Positions 55,821-64,000 of a stretch of 64,000 nucleotides of DNA are shown here, piece by piece. The notes beneath the pieces were generated by a model. That model was given only the letters and a program-made list of their open reading frames with translations. It did no database searches and was not told where the DNA came from. This DNA is from Salipiger pallidus. Its GTDB lineage: Bacteria; Pseudomonadota; Alphaproteobacteria; Rhodobacterales; Rhodobacteraceae. The stretch lies in NCBI RefSeq assembly GCF_014643635.1, contig NZ_BMJV01000001.1, positions 124,001 through 188,000 of the forward strand, read 5' to 3'. The position numbers were made by a program, and so were the translations under genes. Within the stretch, counting starts at the first letter, position 1. Each line of letters starts with the position of its first letter.

Positions 55821-57086
55821 TCAGGCCCGGACGGTCCCTTCGCCGCGCACCACGTACTTGAAAGAGGTCAGCTGCTCGGCCCCCACGGGGCCGCGGGCGT
55901 GCATCTTTCCGGTGGCGATACCAATCTCAGCACCCATCCCGAACTCGCCGCCGTCGGCGAACTGGGTCGAGGCGTTGATCATCACGATGGCGCTGTCCAC
56001 CCGCTCGACGAAACGCTCGATCGCCGCCGGATCTTCGGCGAGGATGCCGTCGGTGTGGTTGGAGCCGAACTGACGGATATGGGAAATCGCCCCATCCACG
56101 TCATCGACCACCTTCGCGGCGATGATGCTGTCGAGGTACTCGCATCCCCAATCCTCGGCGCTGGCTTGCTTGGTACCCTCGATGGCCTGCAGGGTCTCGT
56201 CCGCGCGGACCTCGACCCCGGCCTCGAGCAGCGCCTTGATGACCCCCTGCCCGATGGTGTCCACCGCATCACGATGGATCAGCAGACACTCGGCCGAACC
56301 GCAGACACCGGTGCGCCGGGTCTTAGCGTTCATCACCACCTTGAGCGCGGTCACCGGGTCGGCGCTGGGATCGATGTAGATGTGCACGATGCCCTCGAGA
56401 TGGGCGAACACCGGCACCCGCGCCTCGCGCTGCACCAGCCCGACAAGACCTTTGCCGCCACGCGGCACGATCACGTCCACGTAGTCGGTCATGGTCAGCA
56501 GCTCGGCCACCGCCGCGCGGTCGCGGGTCGGCACCAGCTGCACCGCATCCTCAGGCAAACCGGCCGCGCGCAGCCCCTCGACGAGGCAGGCGTAGATCGC
56601 GCCGCTGGAATGGAAGCTCTCCGAGCCACCGCGCAGGATTACCGCATTGCCCGACTTCAGGCACAGCGCGCCCGCGTCGGCGGTCACGTTGGGCCGGCTT
56701 TCGTAGATCACCCCGATGACGCCAAGCGGCGTGCGGACGCGTTTGATCTTCAGGCCCGTGGGCCGGTCCCATTCCGCGATGACCTTGCCCACCGGATCAT
56801 CCTGAGCGGCGATGGCGCGCAGCCCCTCGACGATGCCGGAAATGCGGTCCTCGGTCAGCAGAAGCCGGTCCATCATGGCATCCGAAAGGCCCTTGTCGCG
56901 CCCGAAGTCGAGATCGCGGGCATTGGCCTCGACGATCTCGGCCCGGCGCGCCCAGACCGCGTCGGCGGCGGCACTCAGCGCGCGCTCCTTCGCCTCTGGC
57001 GGGGCAAAGGCGAGCTCGGCTGCGGCCGCTTTCGCACGACGGCCGATTTCGGTCATGACGGCGTGGATGTCGTCCATGTCTTTCAT
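55821..57086 (-). CDS. proA: gamma-glutamyl phosphate reductase
   Basis: A 421-residue NADPH-dependent reductase of proline synthesis, making glutamate semialdehyde from gamma-glutamyl phosphate. The family is clear from [30 protein letters not shown], the active-site cysteine in [13 protein letters not shown], and [15 protein letters not shown]. Usually proB precedes proA; here the upstream neighbour is the divergent ppk2 gene, so proB must lie elsewhere. The ribosome site is not strong. Confidence 0.96.
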   Translation of the reverse strand: MKDMDDIHAVMTEIGRRAKAAAAELAFAPPEAKERALSAAADAVWARRAEIVEANARDLDFGRDKGLSDAMMDRLLLTEDRISGIVEGLRAIAAQDDPVGKVIAEWDRPTGLKIKRVRTPLGVIGVIYESRPNVTADAGALCLKSGNAVILRGGSESFHSSGAIYACLVEGLRAAGLPEDAVQLVPTRDRAAVAELLTMTDYVDVIVPRGGKGLVGLVQREARVPVFAHLEGIVHIYIDPSADPVTALKVVMNAKTRRTGVCGSAECLLIHRDAVDTIGQGVIKALLEAGVEVRADETLQAIEGTKQASAEDWGCEYLDSIIAAKVVDDVDGAISHIRQFGSNHTDGILAEDPAAIERFVERVDSAIVMINASTQFADGGEFGMGAEIGIATGKMHARGPVGAEQLTSFKYVVRGEGTVRA

Positions 57087-57319
57087 CGCGTTTACCCCAT
57101 GAGGTTTGTGTCAAGGATGGCCCTTATAACCAGCGCCCCTTTCGCGGAACAGCGAAATCTGAACAGTGACGGGATTGCCCCCGGGGCGAGGTTTGCGTTA
57201 ATCCCGTTAACATTCCATATTGGTCTGCAGCACAACGCCGTCACCGAGTCCGCAACCGGGCCCTGCATGCCACCTCCCCGCACGCCACGCATTCACAGCC
57301 AAGCAAGGAGCAGCCGCCA

Positions 57320-58189
57320 GTGACCCTTCCCTTCGACGGCGCCATCAGCGCCTTCTACGAGACTGGAGCACCGGACCACGTCCGCGAGGCCATCGCGAGC
57401 GCGGGAAAAGACGACATCCTCTCACCCAGCTATCCCTACGACGAAGAGATCAAGACGAAGGACTACGACCGCGAGATCAAGGCGCTGCAAGTCGAGCTCG
57501 TCAAAATGCAGGCCTGGGCCCGAAAGACCGGCAAACGCATCGCCTGCCTTTTCGAGGGACGCGATGCCGCCGGCAAGGGCGGCACCATCAAACGCTTCCG
57601 CGAGAACCTCAACCCTCGCGGCGCCCGCGTGGTCGCCCTGCCCGCCCCCTCGGATGCCGAGGCGACGCAATGGTATTTCCAGCGCTACGTGGATCACCTG
57701 CCCGCGGGTGGCGAGATCGTGTTCTACGACCGCTCGTGGTACAATCGCGGCGTGGTCGAAAAGGTCTTCGGCTTTTGCACCGACGCGCAGCGCGAAGCGT
57801 TTTTCGACCAGGTGCCCGCCTTCGAACAGCTGCTGGTGGACGAGGGCATCGTGCTCATCAAGTTCTGGCTCAACGTGGGACGCGCAGAACAGCTGCGGCG
57901 CTTCCTCAAGCGCGAGGCCGATCCGCTCAAGCAATGGAAGCTCAGCGCCATCGACGTGAAGGGCCTCGAGCGCTGGCATGACTATTCCGCGGCGATCGAG
58001 GAAACCTTGTCGCGCAGCCACACCGACGTGGCCCCGTGGACCATCGTGCGCTCGGACGACAAGAAACGCGCCCGGCTCGCTGCCATTCGCCACGTGCTCT
58101 CGCAACTCGAATATGACCGCAAGGATCACGCGGTGGTTGGCACCCCCGACCCGAAGATCACCGGAGGCCCCGAGATCTGGAATGCCTAA
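57320..58189 (+). CDS. ppk2: polyphosphate kinase 2
   Basis: A 289-residue PPK2-family kinase using polyphosphate to phosphorylate nucleotides (usually GDP or ADP). Walker A is [10 protein letters not shown] (residues 79-88), Walker B is [14 protein letters not shown] (from about 134), and the lid helix has [18 protein letters not shown]. It has a single PPK2 domain, close to the class 1 type, with the leading [20 protein letters not shown] helix. The next gene, a TetR regulator, overlaps its end by 8 bp, so both are expressed together. Confidence 0.95.
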   Translation: MTLPFDGAISAFYETGAPDHVREAIASAGKDDILSPSYPYDEEIKTKDYDREIKALQVELVKMQAWARKTGKRIACLFEGRDAAGKGGTIKRFRENLNPRGARVVALPAPSDAEATQWYFQRYVDHLPAGGEIVFYDRSWYNRGVVEKVFGFCTDAQREAFFDQVPAFEQLLVDEGIVLIKFWLNVGRAEQLRRFLKREADPLKQWKLSAIDVKGLERWHDYSAAIEETLSRSHTDVAPWTIVRSDDKKRARLAAIRHVLSQLEYDRKDHAVVGTPDPKITGGPEIWNA

Positions 58190-58799
58190 ACGCGGCTACC
58201 ATCACGGCAACCTGCGCCGCGCCCTAGTGGATGCGGCCCTCCAGCTGATCGAGGCCAAGGGCCCCACCGGCTTCACCCTGTCCGAGACCGCCAAGCAGGC
58301 CGGCGTTACCCCCGCCGCGGTCTACAGGCATTTCTCCGGACGCGAGGATCTCATCGCCGAGGCCGCACGCGAAGGCTACGAGATCTTCGCCGATGTCATG
58401 CAATACGCCTATGACACCCACCAGCCCTCCGCGCTTGCCGCCTTCGAGGCAACGGGCCGCGCCTACCTTGCCTTCGCGCGCAAATATCCCGGCCACTACA
58501 TCGCCATGTTCGAAAGCGGAATCTCGGTGAACAGCTCGCCCGAGCTCGCCCGCATCAGCGCCCGCGCCCGAGGCGTTCAAGAACGCGCAGCACAGGAGCT
58601 GTCGCAGCACATCCCCCCCGAAAAGCGCCCCCCCACCAGCATGGTTTCTGCCCATATCTGGGCGCTGTCTCACGGCGTGGTCGAGCTCTTTGCCCGCAAT
58701 TCGCCCGGCACTCAATCCCCCTTCCCGCCCGAGGCGCTTCTGGAATCTGGCATCGGGATCTACCTGCGCGGCCTTGGCATCCTGCCCCCAGACAGCTGA
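58182..58799 (+). CDS. TetR family transcriptional regulator
   Basis: A 205-residue repressor-type regulator. Residues 8-55 are the helix-turn-helix ([20 protein letters not shown], then [20 protein letters not shown]); the rest is a helical ligand domain of the WHG type ([40 protein letters not shown]). The ATG lies inside the end of ppk2, with GGAGGCCCCGAG upstream, which implies translational coupling to the polyphosphate kinase. The ligand and targets are unknown. Confidence 0.9.
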   Translation: MPKRGYHHGNLRRALVDAALQLIEAKGPTGFTLSETAKQAGVTPAAVYRHFSGREDLIAEAAREGYEIFADVMQYAYDTHQPSALAAFEATGRAYLAFARKYPGHYIAMFESGISVNSSPELARISARARGVQERAAQELSQHIPPEKRPPTSMVSAHIWALSHGVVELFARNSPGTQSPFPPEALLESGIGIYLRGLGILPPDS

Positions 58800-58834
58800 C
58801 GCCCATAGCAAACGCCCCACAGAAAACGCCCAAG

Positions 58835-58866
58835 TGTTTCCTTTGACCGACAAGTATCCCGGGGGG
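58835..58866 (+). repeat. dispersed intergenic repeat, copy G
   Basis: GTTTCCTTTGACCGAC followed by AAGTATCCCGGGGGG, then a GC-rich tail containing GCGGCGCAGCCGCG and GGGGCAGCGCCCC. It is the most complete copy in the window and fills the spacer between the TetR and sulfotransferase genes. Confidence 0.7.
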
Positions 58867-58925
58867 TCGCGGCGCAGCCGCGGCGGGGCAGCGCCCCATC
58901 CCGGCTCCAGATCTAGGCTATCGCG

Positions 58926-59786
58926 ATGACCGAAAAGACCTTCCTTCTGTGCCCCGGTGCCTCGAAATCGGGAACCACGTGGATCCGCACCTACCTTGGG
59001 CGCGCGCCCGGCGCTGACATGGGACCCTTGGGGGAAATGCAGGTCTGGGACGCGGCGACAGTCCCGGAAAAGGCGCATTTCCTGATGCCAAGGCCGCCCG
59101 CCTACCGCCGCGCCGAATTTCGCCTGCATCGCGCGCTGGGGGTGAAGCCCCGCGGCAAGGTGCTGCGCTGGCACCTGCAACAGGACCTGTCCCGCTATGT
59201 GCCGTGGTTCGCCGCGCGGCTCGACCGGCCGGGCATACATCTGACCGGAGACGTGACCCCGGGGTATGCCGCACTGAGCACCGACAGCTTCCGGCGCATC
59301 GACAGCGCCTTCGCCGAGCGCGGGATCACCGTGAAAACCGTCTTCACGATGCGCGATCCGATCGAACGGGCGTGGTCTCTGATCAAGATGTACCGCCGCA
59401 AGGCCAAGCTCGATGACAGCCTGAGCGATGCCGAGGCTTTCGTCCAGATCTTCGGCCCCGGCGGGCGCGGCAGCACAGATCCCAACTATCATGTCACCCT
59501 GTCGCGCCTCGGCGAGGTCTTCGGCCCCGAGCGCCAGTTTCTCACGCTCTACGAAGATCTGTTCGTCCCGGCGACAATCAGCCGCCTGTCGGACTTCGCT
59601 GGCATCCCGGCCTGGCCCGATGCGGGCGCGGCCCCGGTGAACGCCGCAGGCGACCGCAGTGGCCTGCCGCAGGGCGTGGCAGAAGAGGTCTTCCCCTGCT
59701 TTGCCCGGGATTACGAGGTTGTTCTTGGACGCTTGCCCCAGGCCGAAACCCTATGGCCCCACGCGCACCTTCTGGCAACGAGCTGA
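58926..59786 (+). CDS. sulfotransferase family protein
   Basis: A 286-residue PAPS-dependent sulfotransferase-like protein. The 5'-phosphosulfate loop is LCPGASKSGTTWIRTYLG and the 3'-phosphate motif is VFTMRDPIERAWSLIKMY, with the acid/base region HLTGDVTPGYAAL before it. Such enzymes in roseobacters often modify surface polysaccharides, but the acceptor is unknown and no glycan genes are nearby. It is preceded by repeat copy G and stands alone. Confidence 0.85.
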   Translation: MTEKTFLLCPGASKSGTTWIRTYLGRAPGADMGPLGEMQVWDAATVPEKAHFLMPRPPAYRRAEFRLHRALGVKPRGKVLRWHLQQDLSRYVPWFAARLDRPGIHLTGDVTPGYAALSTDSFRRIDSAFAERGITVKTVFTMRDPIERAWSLIKMYRRKAKLDDSLSDAEAFVQIFGPGGRGSTDPNYHVTLSRLGEVFGPERQFLTLYEDLFVPATISRLSDFAGIPAWPDAGAAPVNAAGDRSGLPQGVAEEVFPCFARDYEVVLGRLPQAETLWPHAHLLATS

Positions 59787-59793
59787 TTGACCT

Positions 59794-59823
59794 AAAAAAA
59801 GGCGCGGAGCCAATGCCCGCGCC
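59794..59823 (-). terminator. Rho-independent terminator of the DUF1127 gene
   Basis: On the minus strand a seven-base-pair stem GGCGCGG/CCGCGCC with a nine-base loop is followed by seven T residues. It begins 31 bp after the DUF1127 stop and overlaps the very end of the convergent sulfotransferase spacer. Confidence 0.92.
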
Positions 59824-59854
59824 CAGTGGAAGATGTTCCGGCAGGTCCGGGGAT

Positions 59855-60082
59855 TCAGCCCCGCCAGAACACGCGACGTGCCTCTTTGTAAGCCACGTGA
59901 CGTTCCAGTCCGACATCGCGAAGCAGATGTGGTTCGAGCTTCGACAGCGCCAGTCGTGTACGCCGGCGCTCGGACCACTTGGCAAAGGTTACCGCGAAAC
60001 GCAGGGCAGCTGCCGAGACGGCAGGCAGCGGATGCTGTGCGTCGAGATAGGCGAGAAGCGGGGCGTGTGCGGATTGTGCCAT
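59855..60082 (-). CDS. DUF1127 (YjiS-like) small protein
   Basis: A 75-residue basic protein whose C-terminal half is the DUF1127 motif: LALSKLEPHLLRDVGLERHV followed by EARRVFW. Small DUF1127 proteins of alphaproteobacteria act in RNA turnover and in phosphate and carbon metabolism regulation, but this member is uncharacterised. The start has GGAGA 7 bases upstream. It is divergent from the MocR regulator with 69 bp between the starts, and half-sites of a common type overlap both starts. A clean terminator ends it. Confidence 0.85.
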   Translation of the reverse strand: MAQSAHAPLLAYLDAQHPLPAVSAAALRFAVTFAKWSERRRTRLALSKLEPHLLRDVGLERHVAYKEARRVFWRG

Positions 60083-60149
60083 TCGATGTCTCCGATTTTG
60101 TACTGGTACAATTTCCTTGATTAGCGTGAATAGTTGGTACATTGTGCCA
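60073..60149. promoter_or_regulatory. half-site array between DUF1127 and MocR genes
   Basis: TGG[TC]ACAAT-like half-sites recur: reversed at 60073-60081 (ATTGTGCCA), forward at 60104-60112 (TGGTACAAT), forward at 60135-60143 (TGGTACATT) and reversed at 60141-60149 (ATTGTGCCA). The two forward copies are 31 bp apart, about three helical turns. The middle one is part of the dyad TTGTAC-TG-GTACAA. MocR regulators bind such direct repeats, so this is probably the regulator's own operator. Confidence 0.6.
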
Positions 60150-60151
60150 AA

Positions 60152-61576
60152 ATGAACGTCGAGAAAAACATTGTCACCGATACAATAAGCGATCTCTTCG
60201 CGTTGCAATCGGGCGGGCCGAAGTATCGTGCCCTCTCTGCGGCGCTGCGGCAGGGCATCGATGAGGGCAAGTTGCCGAAGGGCACCCGCCTGCCCCCGGT
60301 GCGTGAACTGGCCTGGCGACTGGGCATGACCCCCGGCACCGTGGCCCGCGCCTACACCGCGCTCACCGACGAAGCGGTGCTTGTGGCTGAAGTGGGCCGC
60401 GGCACCTTCGTGAGCGGCAGGCCCGACACCAAGCCGTCGCTATATTTCTCGACCGCGAAATCCATTACGGAAGATGGCCACGAGATGGTCAGCCTGTTCA
60501 CCGCCCGCCTGCCCGATCTGGGCCAGGTTGCGTTGATCCAGAAGGGGTTCGAGCAGATCTCTCAGACCCCCGCCACCTCGTTGCTGGACTACCCCTCGGC
60601 GGCCTCCTACGCCCCCGCGCGACAGGCGGTGGTCGACTGGCTGGCGCATGTCCCTCTCGGGGCGCTGCACCACGAGGACGTCGTGCTCAGCCATGGCGCG
60701 CAAAGCGGGCTGTCACTGGTCATGCAGGCGGTTCTGCGCGGCCGCCGTCCGGTGGTCATGGTCGAGGAACTGGCCTATCCCGGCTATCGCCGCGCCGCCG
60801 AATTGCTTCGCGCCGACATTGTCTCGGTTCCCATGGACCAGCATGGGATTGTACCGGGCGCGCTCGCGGAACTGGCGCAGCGCCACGAGGGACAGCTGCT
60901 GTGCACCTCGCCCGAACTGCACAACCCCACCTCCATCGTCACCTCTCCCGAGCGCCGGCGCGAGATCGCGGACGTTTCGCTCAAGTGTGGCTTCGACATT
61001 CTCGAGGATGACAGCACATTCCTCGGTGCCAGCCGCGCGGAAAGCTACCGTGCCCTTCTGCCTGATACCGGCTGGTTCGTAAGCTCGATCTCCAAGACCC
61101 TCACCCCCGCGCTGCGCATCGGCTTTGCCGTCGCACCGCAGGCCCGCCGGACCGATCTGCGCCGCACCGCCGAGAACGGCTTTTTCGGCCTCTCCCGTCC
61201 ATTGGCGGACCTCACCCGCTACCTTCTGACCCTGCCGGACACCGAGGCCATCGTCGGCGCGGTACGCCAGCGCAACGCCGCATATGTGCGTGAGACAGTG
61301 AACGTGCTGGGCGGCTTCGACCTTGGCTGGAACGAACATTCGCCTTTCGCCTGGTTGCGGCTGCCCGAAGGCTGGCGCGCCGCTGCCTTCTGCCTTGCGG
61401 CTGAAGCCCGCGGTGTGCAGGTGCGCCCGGCCGAGGATTTCGCCTCGCGCCATGCCTACGCCCCCCATGCGATCCGCATCGGCATGAACGCCCAGGTCCC
61501 CATGCCTGACTTCCAGGCCGCCCTGCAGCGCCTGCGCGAGCTTCTCGACAATCCCCCCGAACGCATGCAGGCCTGA
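60152..61576 (+). CDS. MocR/GntR-type PLP-dependent regulator
   Basis: A 474-residue regulator fusing a GntR winged helix-turn-helix (about 15-85: GTRLPPVRELAWRLGMTPGT, VARAYTALTDEAVL) to an aminotransferase class I-like domain (about 100-470). The PLP lysine is in SSISKTLTPALRIGF, and LLCTSPELHNPTSIVTSPER and FDILEDDSTFLG are conserved. MocR proteins sense PLP or amino compounds such as GABA, taurine or ectoine derivatives. No metabolic target is adjacent; the divergent DUF1127 gene and itself are candidates. The ATG was preferred over a TTG six codons upstream; neither has a ribosome site, so a leaderless message is possible. Confidence 0.9.
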   Translation: MNVEKNIVTDTISDLFALQSGGPKYRALSAALRQGIDEGKLPKGTRLPPVRELAWRLGMTPGTVARAYTALTDEAVLVAEVGRGTFVSGRPDTKPSLYFSTAKSITEDGHEMVSLFTARLPDLGQVALIQKGFEQISQTPATSLLDYPSAASYAPARQAVVDWLAHVPLGALHHEDVVLSHGAQSGLSLVMQAVLRGRRPVVMVEELAYPGYRRAAELLRADIVSVPMDQHGIVPGALAELAQRHEGQLLCTSPELHNPTSIVTSPERRREIADVSLKCGFDILEDDSTFLGASRAESYRALLPDTGWFVSSISKTLTPALRIGFAVAPQARRTDLRRTAENGFFGLSRPLADLTRYLLTLPDTEAIVGAVRQRNAAYVRETVNVLGGFDLGWNEHSPFAWLRLPEGWRAAAFCLAAEARGVQVRPAEDFASRHAYAPHAIRIGMNAQVPMPDFQAALQRLRELLDNPPERMQA

Positions 61577-61970
61577 CGTCAGACTGTGGAGGCGACCGCG
61601 AGTTGGTGCGGGGCCCCCTTGGCGCGTTGATGGACGTGGGCACGCCCCGTGATCCTAGGTTGGCAACCAACCCCGACTTGAGCGACGACCGCACCGGCGC
61701 CGGTCATGCCGCCACCAGTGCGCTGACAATCAGCCAAGCCGACCGTATCCATGAGCAGCTCCAAGATTTTGATGGGCCACAACCGCCGTTTTCCTCATTA
61801 AATTGGGGTATTATAATACCATAATTTTAAGTCTCTGATTTCACTCATATAATCAAGATCTATGGCGCTTGACCTGTTCTGCGGGATCTCTATAACCGCG
61901 CAATCAGTTCAGGGCAGCCCCCGCGCCGTCCCCGGACCTCAGACAACGTTCAAGCTCTAAGGGCAACGCG
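61577..61970. other. 394 bp spacer upstream of rplM
   Basis: The left 200 bp carries a short minus-strand frame that resembles no family I know. The right part is AT-rich and holds a perfect palindrome GGTATTATAATACC (61807-61820), then the rplM promoter. No tRNA was seen. Confidence 0.5.
61869..61896 (+). promoter_or_regulatory. sigma-70 promoter of rplM-rpsI
   Basis: TTGACC (-35) and TATAAC (-10) with a 16 bp spacer, each matching five of six consensus bases. The expected transcript starts about 70 bases before the rplM ATG. Confidence 0.7.
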
Positions 61971-62429
61971 ATGAAAACCTACTCTGCGACACCGGCAGAC
62001 ATCGAGAAGCAGTGGATCGTGATCGACGCCGAAGGCGTCGTTCTCGGTCGTCTCGCCTCGATCGTCGCCATGCGTCTGCGTGGCAAGCACAAGGCCACCT
62101 TCACCCCGCACATGGATATGGGCGACAATGTCATCGTCATCAACGCCGACAAGGTGCAGATGACCGGCAAGAAGCGTGAAGAAAACTTCTACTGGCACAC
62201 CGGTCACCCGGGCGGCATCAAATCCCGCACCAAGGCCCAGATCCTCGAGGGTGCACACCCCGAGCGCGTGGTCTTCCAGGCCGTCAAGCGCATGCTGCCG
62301 GGCAACCGCCTGGCGCGCGAGCAGCTGACCAACCTGCGTATTTACGCTTCCGCCGAGCACCCCCACGAGGCGCAGTCGCCCGAAGTGCTCGACGTCAAGT
62401 CGATGAACAAGAAAAACACCCGGGTGTAA
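61971..62429 (+). CDS. rplM: 50S ribosomal protein L13
   Basis: A 152-residue ribosomal protein of the large subunit, an early assembly protein. Signatures are [34 protein letters not shown] and [20 protein letters not shown]. It forms the usual pair with rpsI, whose ATG comes 2 bp after its stop. The AAGGGCAACGCG before the ATG supplies a modest ribosome site. Confidence 0.98.
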   Translation: MKTYSATPADIEKQWIVIDAEGVVLGRLASIVAMRLRGKHKATFTPHMDMGDNVIVINADKVQMTGKKREENFYWHTGHPGGIKSRTKAQILEGAHPERVVFQAVKRMLPGNRLAREQLTNLRIYASAEHPHEAQSPEVLDVKSMNKKNTRV

Positions 62430-62431
62430 TC

Positions 62432-62920
62432 ATGGCCGAACAGATCAATTCCCTGGAAGAACTCGGCACCGCAGCCGGCATCGATGCCGCTCCGGAAGTC
62501 GTTGAAGAGCCCCGCGAGCCCGTCCGTGACGAGCTGGGCCGTTCCTACGCCACCGGCAAGCGGAAGGACGCCGTCGCACGCGTCTGGATCAAGCCCGGCT
62601 CCGGCAAGGTCGTCGTGAACGGCAAGGAACAGAACGCCTACTTCGCACGTCCCGTGCTGCAGATGATCCTGCGTCAGCCCTTCACCATTGCCGGTGTGGA
62701 AGACCAGTTCGACGTCTATGCCACCGTCAAGGGCGGCGGCCTCTCGGGTCAGGCTGGTGCGGTCAAGCACGGCATCTCGAAGGCGCTGCAGCTGTACGAT
62801 CCCTCGCTGCGTTCGGCCCTGAAGGCCGCAGGCTTCCTGACCCGCGACAGCCGCGTGGTGGAACGTAAGAAGTTCGGTAAGCGCAAGGCACGCCGCAGCT
62901 TCCAGTTCTCGAAGCGCTGA
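62432..62920 (+). CDS. rpsI: 30S ribosomal protein S9
   Basis: A 162-residue small-subunit protein with the conserved core [40 protein letters not shown] and the basic C-terminal tail ending FQFSKR, whose last residues reach the ribosomal P site. The N-terminal 30 residues are an acidic extension ([20 protein letters not shown]) typical of alphaproteobacterial S9. It follows rplM by 2 bp and ends in a strong terminator. Confidence 0.98.
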   Translation: MAEQINSLEELGTAAGIDAAPEVVEEPREPVRDELGRSYATGKRKDAVARVWIKPGSGKVVVNGKEQNAYFARPVLQMILRQPFTIAGVEDQFDVYATVKGGGLSGQAGAVKHGISKALQLYDPSLRSALKAAGFLTRDSRVVERKKFGKRKARRSFQFSKR

Positions 62921-62955
62921 TACGGTCCGCTTCGGCGGAACTTGCTACGATTTGG

Positions 62956-62984
62956 AAAGGCCCGCAGTATCTGCGGGCCTTTTT
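62956..62984 (+). terminator. Rho-independent terminator of rplM-rpsI
   Basis: Twelve-base-pair perfect stem AAAGGCCCGCAG/CTGCGGGCCTTT with a three-base loop, then TTCC, 35 bp after the rpsI stop. Its symmetrical A and T flanks could also stop the convergent thioesterase transcript. Confidence 0.93.
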
Positions 62985-63016
62985 CCGTTGACGCCCTTCG
63001 CTTCGGCACTGGCTCA

Positions 63017-63454
63017 TCAGGGGGTCGGCATCATCGGCGCAGGTGGGATGGAATAGGTCAACGATGCATGCGCCACTGCCTTTTCGGATCCTTCCGAATA
63101 AAGCAGGACATCGGTTACGCTCAGGGTCCGCCCGAGTTTCAGCAGGCGCGCCTCGGCCAGCAGGTCAGTCGCCGCTTCGGGCTTGCGCATGAAATCGATG
63201 GAGCAATGGGTGGTGACCGTCAGCGCCTGCGGCCCGATCCGCGCCAGCGTCGCGACATAGGCCGCCACATCCGCCAGCGCAAACATCGAAGGCCCCGACA
63301 CCGTGCCACCGGGACGCAGGTGGCTTTCAGACACGATCATCCGCATCACCAGCAATTCCTCGTCCATGCGGTCGATCCCGAACATCCCATCGACCTGCGG
63401 AAAGACATCCGCCAGGAACGCTTCCATCTCGGGAACCGTGAATTTCAGTCTCAT
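63017..63454 (-). CDS. PaaI family hotdog thioesterase
   Basis: A 145-residue acyl-CoA thioesterase-like protein with a hotdog fold. The pattern HLRPGGTVSGPSMFALADVA is the PaaI signature with the catalytic Asp on the central helix (ALADVAAY); TTHCSIDFMRKPEAA and LLKLGRTLSVTDVLLYSEGS follow. The acyl substrate is unknown. It is divergent from the enoyl-CoA hydratase-like gene with 57 bp between the starts, which suggests shared control and a common CoA-ester pathway. Confidence 0.9.
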   Translation of the reverse strand: MRLKFTVPEMEAFLADVFPQVDGMFGIDRMDEELLVMRMIVSESHLRPGGTVSGPSMFALADVAAYVATLARIGPQALTVTTHCSIDFMRKPEAATDLLAEARLLKLGRTLSVTDVLLYSEGSEKAVAHASLTYSIPPAPMMPTP

Positions 63455-63511
63455 GCTTTCCTCCCTTGCAATAGGCGTCTAGGCTGCCCGGAAAGCGGAG
63501 GAGAGGACAAG

Positions 63512-64000
63512 ATGGACCTGCTGGAACGTCACGACACTGACGCAATCGCCAACCTGACACTGAACGCGCCCGAGCGGCTCAATGCACTGTCCGACGACAT
63601 GCTTGCGGCGCTGCAGGCCCAGATCGAGGCGCTGCAATCGGATCAGTCGATCCGGGTGGTAACCATCGAAGGCGCCGGAAAGGTGTTCTGCGCCGGGCAT
63701 GATCTCAAGGAGATGCAGCAGGGCCGCCAGTCCGAAGACAAGGGCCGCGCCTATTTTGCCGACCTCTTCGCGCGCTGTTCAAAGGTGATGACGGGTCTCC
63801 AGCACCTGCCCCAGCCTGTGATCGCGAAGGTCCATGGCATCGCCACCGCCGCCGGCTGCCAGCTGGTGGCCAGCTGCGACATGGCTGTAGCGGCCGAGGG
63901 CACGAAATTCGGGGTCAACGGCGTGAACATCGGCCTTTTCTGTTCAACGCCCATGGTCGCCCTGACCCGCAACATCCCCGCCAAGCAGGCGTTTGAGATG
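63512..64000 (+). CDS. enoyl-CoA hydratase/isomerase family protein, N-terminal part
   Basis: The first 163 residues of a crotonase-fold protein; the gene runs off the right edge. The CoA-binding loop is KVFCAGHDLKEM and the second oxyanion-hole region IATAAGCQLVASCDMAVAAE. In active hydratases the latter reads GGGCEL; here the position of the first catalytic glutamate is Gln (GCQLV), as in ECHDC3-like members, so it may not be a true hydratase. GVNIGLFCSTPMVALTRN is also typical of that subgroup. GGAGGAGAGG gives a strong ribosome site. Confidence 0.92.
   Translation, partial: MDLLERHDTDAIANLTLNAPERLNALSDDMLAALQAQIEALQSDQSIRVVTIEGAGKVFCAGHDLKEMQQGRQSEDKGRAYFADLFARCSKVMTGLQHLPQPVIAKVHGIATAAGCQLVASCDMAVAAEGTKFGVNGVNIGLFCSTPMVALTRNIPAKQAFEM

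Noticed and set aside
61579-61782. Short minus-strand frame upstream of rplM as a possible transposase remnant
   Set aside because: No transposase motif, terminal repeats or target duplication could be seen, so it is left as unassigned spacer.

Overview
The window is a 64 kb, GC-rich chromosomal segment of a marine-type alphaproteobacterium, most likely a member of the Rhodobacteraceae/Roseobacter group. Lineage markers are the trgA-trgB-cysK tellurite locus, a ChpT phosphotransfer protein (CckA-ChpT-CtrA relay), ornithine-lipid genes (olsBA), a fused indolepyruvate ferredoxin oxidoreductase, a TRAP transporter, a BCCT osmolyte carrier, DUF3445 and DUF2237 proteins, and a dispersed intergenic repeat whose core pairs a CTTCYTTTG-like block with an AAATAYCCCGGGG-like block. 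I see no rRNA, tRNA, CRISPR array, intact insertion sequence or prophage. It reads as ordinary core chromosome with a few accessory inserts.

Layout. 0-9 kb: the C-terminus of a TerB-like DUF533 protein, a DMT exporter, then a compact minus-strand operon trgA-trgB-cysK-mechanosensitive channel-alaX, preceded by a photolyase. 9-13 kb: a class V aminotransferase, a BCCT transporter and a DinB-fold protein, all minus. 13-18 kb: a FadR-type GntR regulator and a complete TRAP transporter (DctP-DctQ-DctM). 18-22 kb: the NAD(P)HX repair enzyme and the nitrogen pair glnB-glnA. 22-25 kb: a lytic transglycosylase flanked by two unrecognised proteins with similar hydrophobic C-terminal tails. 25-28 kb: a DUF3445 haem protein, BioY and three small genes (TfoX C-domain, Pmp3, DUF4112). 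28-33 kb: ndk, an ABC-F ATPase, MarC, a retropepsin-like protease and rplY.

33.3-34.6 kb: a two-gene minus-strand module, satD plus a small membrane protein, sits between rplY and pth and carries two matching palindromic operators in its promoter region. I consider this the best candidate for a poorly described system. 34.6-38 kb: pth, a DUF2237 protein, xth, bolA, grxD. 38-44 kb: ccmE, murI and the large indolepyruvate oxidoreductase with a divergent LysR regulator. At 44.4 kb there is a strong candidate small RNA (promoter, 5' hairpin, exposed CCUCCC, terminator), followed by almost 900 bp without a convincing gene.

45-55 kb: purL, a LysR regulator, M32 carboxypeptidase overlapping haem A synthase, trmJ, a ThiE-like protein, and olsB-olsA. 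55-64 kb: a DUF3553 protein divergent from chpT, proA, ppk2 overlapping a TetR regulator, a sulfotransferase, a DUF1127 protein divergent from a MocR regulator across an array of repeated half-sites, the ribosomal pair rplM-rpsI, a hotdog thioesterase and the start of an enoyl-CoA hydratase-like gene.

All family assignments come from reading the translated sequences; no database search was possible.
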